NCBI GenBank assembly: GCA_023212725.1 | Contig: JALBYF010000075.1 | Location: 1-64,000 of the forward strand | DNA from: Tranzscheliella williamsii | Lineage: Eukaryota; Basidiomycota; Ustilaginomycetes; Ustilaginales; Ustilaginaceae | Reading direction: 5' to 3' | Length of the DNA stretch: 64,000 nucleotides | Shown here: positions 59,827 to 64,000 of the stretch, piece after piece | How the letters are laid out: the number at the start of each line of letters is the position of its first letter | Numbering within the stretch: position 1 is the stretch's first letter | Translations under genes and position numbers: made by a program | Notes under the pieces: generated by a model | The model's database searches: none | Told to the model about the DNA's origin: nothing | Seen by the model: the letters and a program-made list of their open reading frames with translations, nothing else

Positions 59827-60184
59827 CACCGCGTGTCAATCTTACTCTTCAAGACTCCCACGCTGGTTGGATCGGTCTGTGACACCCCGCCTCACATCAG
59901 CTACGCCCACCATAGATCTTGAGTGTGCTCTGGGCTTCATTGCTATGCACCATCAGTGTAGGCGTGTAGGAACAGTCATGAGTCACAGTCACAGTCATGA
60001 GGGGTGTGTGAGAGTAACGGTTAGGTGTATCTGTTAAGTTGTTGGTCGAACCAATCTCCACATCTACGAGCGCAGACGTTCTTATCCACCGACGACAGCA
60101 CCCACATGGTCGGCGTCTGGCTACCATCTCACCTCGACACTGCTGAAGGCGCGCTGACGGGCACGGACGACTAGGCAAGGAAGG
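59827..60184. other. Intergenic between CENP-I and AT-hook gene
   Basis: 358 bp with a short GTCACA/GTCATGA repeat near 59976-60000. No gene is seen. Confidence 0.4.
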
Positions 60185-61948
60185 ATGGATGCGTTTGGTG
60201 GTGACTCTGATCTGTCCGATGTGTCGGACGTTGCGCCGCCGACGCCGGGTGCGGTAGGTACGCCGCGGGCGGTGTCGCCGGTGGCGGGGGCTAGCGGGGA
60301 TGGAGTGGGTGGTGGGTCTCCTTCAGCGGGGCCTCGTGCGGGGAGGCCGCGGGGGAGGCCTGCACGGGCTGCGGTGGCGACGACGCCGAAGCGTGCCAAG
60401 GCGCGCAAGGACGAGGGCGCCGTCGCCGCGTCGGCCGAGACCACGCTCTCGCGCCGCGCATCCACGCGCGACCGGAAGCGCTCCTCCAAGCTGCGTTCCT
60501 CGACACCCGATCCCTCATCACCACAACCGGGGCCCCCGCCGCCGGGCAAGCCCAAACCCGCCGCGAGCCAGCGAAAGCCCAAACCCGGCTCGGACCCACC
60601 GCCCGCGCTCACCGAACAGGACCTCGACGAGCCCAAGTCCACCAAGCTCAAAGTGAAGCTCTCCACCAAACCCTCCAACGCCGACGCTCCCGCCGCTTCC
60701 GAAACAAGCGCGAAATCGTCCCGCGCAGCCACCTTCGCTTCGGGACCTAACGCCAAAAAGATCACTCTGAAAAGAGCCAAGAAGCACGCCAGCGACCACG
60801 ATGACAAGCTCGTCGACGACGACGCCGTGGATGCATCCAGCCTCTCGGAAAAGGAAGATGACGCGGAACACCACTCGGGCGATGACTATCGTCCAGACGT
60901 CGCCTCTGAAAGTAAAGCCGGCGTAAAACGCACAAGAGCCTCGCTAGCGGCCGGTAAAGATGCTACCATGAAGGACGGCAAGGCACGCGCTCCGCTCCGC
61001 AAGCGTCGCAAAATTGTGGACGACTCGGACGACGACGTACAGAGCGACGAGAAGATGGACGATGCGGCCAGTGAGGACGACGTCAGCGAAGCCAGCCCAG
61101 GCGTTCAGGATGAAGATGAGGAGGCAGATGAGGACGTCGGGCCAAAACGGCGCCAAGGTGCTGCTGCCAAGGCTGCGAGAGGTTCGAAGCCGAAGAAGGC
61201 GTCCAAATCGTCTGGTGGGGGCGCACCGGCGGGAAGCAAAGCTGGCGCGGCGTCAGCGGCGAGGAAGACTGCGGTCACGAGGGGGACGGGGAGCAGCGGG
61301 GGCAGTTCTGCGAAGCCGATGTCGGCGGAAGCGCGGATGCGGGCGTCGATCGATGCGGCGAGGGACAAGACGATCAAGGCGGCGGGGAGCAAGCTCAATC
61401 CACAGGCGTCCGCCTTCCGCCCTGGCGGTCCAGGCAAGGGTCCGGGCACGCCCGGAGGTGCTGCGGGTGGAGGAGGAGCCAAGGCATCGCCTGCCAGCAC
61501 CGTCCGGAAGCAGCCGCAAGCATTCGGAAAGAGCATGTCTGGCTGGGACCAGCTGTTTGGCGGCATTTCGGGGCTTGCTGGCTCGCCTTCTTCGACGCCG
61601 GGCCGCGGTGCGGCGAAGCCCGCCGCGCCCAGCGCCAAGCCCCCCACCGGCACCCCCCCCGTCCCCGCCAGCACCGCTACAGGCTCGGGCATCCGCCCAG
61701 ACCCCGCCCTGGAAAAACTATCCCCGCAAGAACTCTCCCGCCTCCGCGAAAACGTGAACCAGGACCACCTGAACACCGACCAGTGCTTCGACCTGCTTGC
61801 CCACGCAGAAATCATGCTCGCCTTCGAGCAGGAGGTCATCTTCAAGGACCGCAAGTCCGCCGCCCTCCTCCGCCCAAGCCGCTTCAAGGCCGGCTTTGCC
61901 TTCGTCAAGCACCACCAGCAGAGCACCACCAGCCGGCCCCCCGCCTAA
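60185..61948 (+). CDS. AT-hook-bearing charged protein, 587 residues
   Basis: Not recognised as a known family. The frame starts MDAFGGDSDLSDVSD and has an AT-hook core GRPRGRPARAA near residues 53-63, then about 350 residues of alternating Lys/Arg-rich and Asp/Glu/Ser-rich low complexity (RKRRKIVDDSDDD, EDEEADEDVG), typical of chromatin or nucleolar proteins. The last 90 residues look folded: LSPQELSRLRENVNQDHLN, then CFDLLAHAEIMLAFEQEV and RFKAGFAFVKHHQQ. Nuclear DNA binding is inferred from the AT-hook. The folded C-terminus is the best query for finding relatives. Confidence 0.72.
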   Translation: MDAFGGDSDLSDVSDVAPPTPGAVGTPRAVSPVAGASGDGVGGGSPSAGPRAGRPRGRPARAAVATTPKRAKARKDEGAVAASAETTLSRRASTRDRKRSSKLRSSTPDPSSPQPGPPPPGKPKPAASQRKPKPGSDPPPALTEQDLDEPKSTKLKVKLSTKPSNADAPAASETSAKSSRAATFASGPNAKKITLKRAKKHASDHDDKLVDDDAVDASSLSEKEDDAEHHSGDDYRPDVASESKAGVKRTRASLAAGKDATMKDGKARAPLRKRRKIVDDSDDDVQSDEKMDDAASEDDVSEASPGVQDEDEEADEDVGPKRRQGAAAKAARGSKPKKASKSSGGGAPAGSKAGAASAARKTAVTRGTGSSGGSSAKPMSAEARMRASIDAARDKTIKAAGSKLNPQASAFRPGGPGKGPGTPGGAAGGGGAKASPASTVRKQPQAFGKSMSGWDQLFGGISGLAGSPSSTPGRGAAKPAAPSAKPPTGTPPVPASTATGSGIRPDPALEKLSPQELSRLRENVNQDHLNTDQCFDLLAHAEIMLAFEQEVIFKDRKSAALLRPSRFKAGFAFVKHHQQSTTSRPPA

Positions 61949-62180
61949 CCCACCGCCGCTTCGCTTCCCACACCCGATCAGCTCCCTCTTCTGGCCGTAT
62001 CCCATTCTAGCTCAGCACCTGGCCGCCACAGTAGTGACGCCGTCAGTGCCGTGAGCACTGCATGTGGTTGTAAGGTTCCGCGCGAAGGTATCAACAGTAA
62101 ATTACATACAACAAGGGAAAAAAGTGGGCGGGGGGAAGAGGCTAACTGGGCGCTGCGGGGTGCGGGGTGCGGGGTGCGGG

Positions 62181-63932
62181 CTAGTCTTTGAAGTCCTCCA
62201 CCTGGACGGTCTGCGGGGGGGTGGCCGGCTTCTTTGCGTCCTCCTGGGCCTGCATCTGTTGGGCGACGTTGTGGGCGGCGATTTCTTCGTCGTCGATGTT
62301 GGACTTGGGGCCGTTGAACCAGTTGACGCCGCCGTACTTGGGCAGGACGTACCAGACGGTGCTGAAGAGGAAGGTGGCGGCGGTGACGACGCAGGCGTAG
62401 TTCATGTCGGCGGCGGCGGTGACGGGGATGTAGCCGGGGAGGCAGACGATGATGCTGATAAAGGTGAGCCAGAGGGCGCTGATCCAGCCGACGGTCTTGG
62501 ACCAGAAGTCGCCGAGATACCAGACGCCCGGCTGGAACCGATGCGGGGCGAGCAGCCGCGCGAGGATCGGGATGGTGTAGGCAATACTCGCGCCGATCAC
62601 GCTCAGACTGAACACGGCGCCGACAGCGACCGAGTTGATGAGCCCCAGCAGGCAGAAGATGGCCGAAACCGCGCTGCTCCACCACGCCGAGTTGACCGGC
62701 GTCAGCGTATACGAGTTGATCCGGTAGACCCAGTTGGAGAACGGCAGCGCACCGTCACGGCTGAAGGCAAAGATCTGACGCGACGAGGCGAGGTTCATGC
62801 TGGCGCCCATCATAAAGTTGACGAGGATCATAAAGGTCCAGATCACCATGAAGCCCGTCTTTCCGGTCGCGTTGAGGATGATGGTCGCCATCGGCTGGCC
62901 ATACTCGGAGTTGATGATGGGCTCGAGGTCGGTGCCCATGTTGAAGGTGAGGGCGATCATGATGCCGAAGCCGAGCAGGCCGGACGAGACGATGGAGAAG
63001 AAGATGCCCTTGGGGACGGCGACGGCGGCGTTGCTCGCCTCCTCGGAGATGTGGACGCACGAGTCGTAGCTGGCGACGGTCCAGGCTGGCGTCATGAACG
63101 CGAGCAGAAAGGCGGGGAAGGCGCTCCAGCCGGTCTCGTTGTACCAGCCGCCGAAGGCGTACGAGGCCGAGTTGCGATACTCGGACGGGGTGGTGGTGCC
63201 GAGGACGATGCAGATGGCGACGGCGAGGCCTGCGCAGAGAACCATTGCGACGGTCTGCATGCGTGCCAACGCGCGCGTCCCGATCGAGGTAAGCATTGCA
63301 TGGAGGAGCAGCACGCCGAGGAAGACCGCGTACGTGTGCCCGTCCGTGGGCACATAGCTGCCATCCGAGCCCACGGACGCCGCAGCCAGGATCATAATGG
63401 CCACACTCCAGTCGATCGAGGCAACCGCCGAGGTCGTGCTGAGCGTGTTGGCATAGCCGACCGTCCAGCAGAGGAAGCGTCGCCATTTCTTGCCCGACAG
63501 CACATAGGTCCAGTAGTAGAGGCCGCCAGACGTCGGCATTGAACTGGACAGATCGCCGAGAGCCAGCCCGGTGAGCGTGATGAAGAAACAGCCGACCAGC
63601 CAGCCCCAGACCATGCTGACCGGGCCGCCCGAAGGCAGACTGTAAACCAGCGTCGACGCTATCGACGGCGCCACACCCATGATCGAGAAGGCGATGCCAA
63701 ACACCTCGGTCGAGCTAAAGTCACGCTTGAACTCCTGCTTGTAGCCCATCGTCGCCAGCAGCTCGGCGTCCGCCTGCTCGATAAAGCTCTTGGAAAGGTG
63801 CATCTTGCCCGCGCCACCCCCTGGCGCCGAAGCACCTGCAGCATTTTGGCCGGCGCTGGGCAGCGGGTGGTCTTGCTTGACTACGTCGGATGCCGAGTCC
63901 TTGTTATCTTGGGCATATTGAATAGCAGACAT
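62181..63932 (-). CDS. Amino-acid permease, GABA/choline (Uga4/Hnm1) type
   Basis: Single exon, 583 residues from MSAIQYAQDNKDSAS. A hydrophilic N-terminus of about 70 residues is followed by 12 membrane segments of the APC superfamily. Family marks: FSSTEVFGIAFSIMGVAPSI, SGGPVSMVWGWLVGCFF, ALGDLSSSMPTSGGLYYWTY, and the central SYDSCVHISEEASNAAVAVP, all typical of the ACT/Uga4-Hnm1-Bio5 group. It imports a small amine or amino acid such as GABA, choline or a biotin precursor; the substrate is not resolved. The C-terminal tail is hydrophilic. The start codon lies 68 bp from the window end, so its promoter is outside. Confidence 0.93.
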   Translation of the reverse strand: MSAIQYAQDNKDSASDVVKQDHPLPSAGQNAAGASAPGGGAGKMHLSKSFIEQADAELLATMGYKQEFKRDFSSTEVFGIAFSIMGVAPSIASTLVYSLPSGGPVSMVWGWLVGCFFITLTGLALGDLSSSMPTSGGLYYWTYVLSGKKWRRFLCWTVGYANTLSTTSAVASIDWSVAIMILAAASVGSDGSYVPTDGHTYAVFLGVLLLHAMLTSIGTRALARMQTVAMVLCAGLAVAICIVLGTTTPSEYRNSASYAFGGWYNETGWSAFPAFLLAFMTPAWTVASYDSCVHISEEASNAAVAVPKGIFFSIVSSGLLGFGIMIALTFNMGTDLEPIINSEYGQPMATIILNATGKTGFMVIWTFMILVNFMMGASMNLASSRQIFAFSRDGALPFSNWVYRINSYTLTPVNSAWWSSAVSAIFCLLGLINSVAVGAVFSLSVIGASIAYTIPILARLLAPHRFQPGVWYLGDFWSKTVGWISALWLTFISIIVCLPGYIPVTAAADMNYACVVTAATFLFSTVWYVLPKYGGVNWFNGPKSNIDDEEIAAHNVAQQMQAQEDAKKPATPPQTVQVEDFKD

Positions 63933-64000
63933 GGCAGGCCAATACGTGGCAGACTCCCGTCAAGAGCCTTCGAACGACAGATGGAGTAGAGGTGGATCTA

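Noticed and set aside
62064..63542. 492-codon open frame opposite the amino-acid permease
   Set aside because: Asp/Gly/Arg-rich mirror frame of hydrophobic codons in the permease; no recognisable sequence.
1..64000. Transposons, LTRs, CRISPR arrays, viral genes, rRNA genes
   Set aside because: No transposase, reverse transcriptase, integrase or capsid-like frame, no terminal repeats around a cargo, and no spaced repeat array were seen.

Overview
The window looks like a chromosomal segment of a basidiomycete fungus, most likely a smut-type fungus (Ustilaginomycotina). The reasons are GC-rich single-exon genes; short GTAAGT-type introns with CTGAC-like branch points; standard fungal cell-wall, sphingolipid and centromere genes; a Cib1/Hac1-type bZIP gene with a 65-nt Ire1-type unconventional intron, as known for Ustilago maydis cib1; and a pectin methylesterase that fits a plant-associated life style. 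The species assignment is inference. I see no tRNA or rRNA gene, transposon, CRISPR array or virus-like gene. I support 23 protein genes plus one broken bZIP fragment.

Layout, left to right. 0.9-7.7 kb: the chitin synthase export chaperone CHS7, an asparagine-synthetase-domain protein (4 exons, minus strand) and a TBC Rab-GAP. 7.8-12.4 kb: DNA topoisomerase II. 13.5-17.1 kb: a divergent mitochondrial pair, a seryl-tRNA synthetase fused in frame to a membrane domain of FAM210/DUF1279 type, and prohibitin 1. 17.3-20.2 kb: uridine phosphorylase (6 exons, one of 16 nt) and an unknown conserved-looking protein. 20.4-27.3 kb: the mRNA-export factor SAC3/GANP with FG repeats, and an allantoate-type MFS permease. 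29.6-34.6 kb: an unknown coiled-coil protein, cib1, and a small hypothetical protein. 37.5-42.1 kb: ribosomal protein S8 and a valyl-tRNA synthetase with dual-targeting start codons. 42.4-46.8 kb: a mosaic stretch with a truncated HapX-like bZIP fragment and an inverted 59-bp copy of a piece of the neighbouring Zn2Cys6 transcription factor gene. 48-55.8 kb: LCB1 (serine palmitoyltransferase), pectin methylesterase, an NmrA-like oxidoreductase and YOP1. 56.9-63.9 kb: CENP-I/Mis6, an AT-hook protein and a GABA/choline-type amino-acid permease.

The genes do not form one pathway. Themes are mitochondrial translation and inner membrane (SerRS fusion, PHB1, dual-targeted ValRS), ER and secretion (CHS7, cib1, YOP1, LCB1, TBC GAP), chromosome and nucleus (TOP2, SAC3, CENP-I, AT-hook protein), and nutrient scavenging (two permeases, uridine phosphorylase, pectinesterase). 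The most unusual items are the SerRS-membrane-domain fusion, the cib1 unconventional intron with its dual-coding tail, and the HapX/Zn-cluster mosaic.

Coordinates of spliced genes span the whole CDS; exon joins in the evidence were worked out by hand from splice consensus and frame and have not been tested against transcripts.
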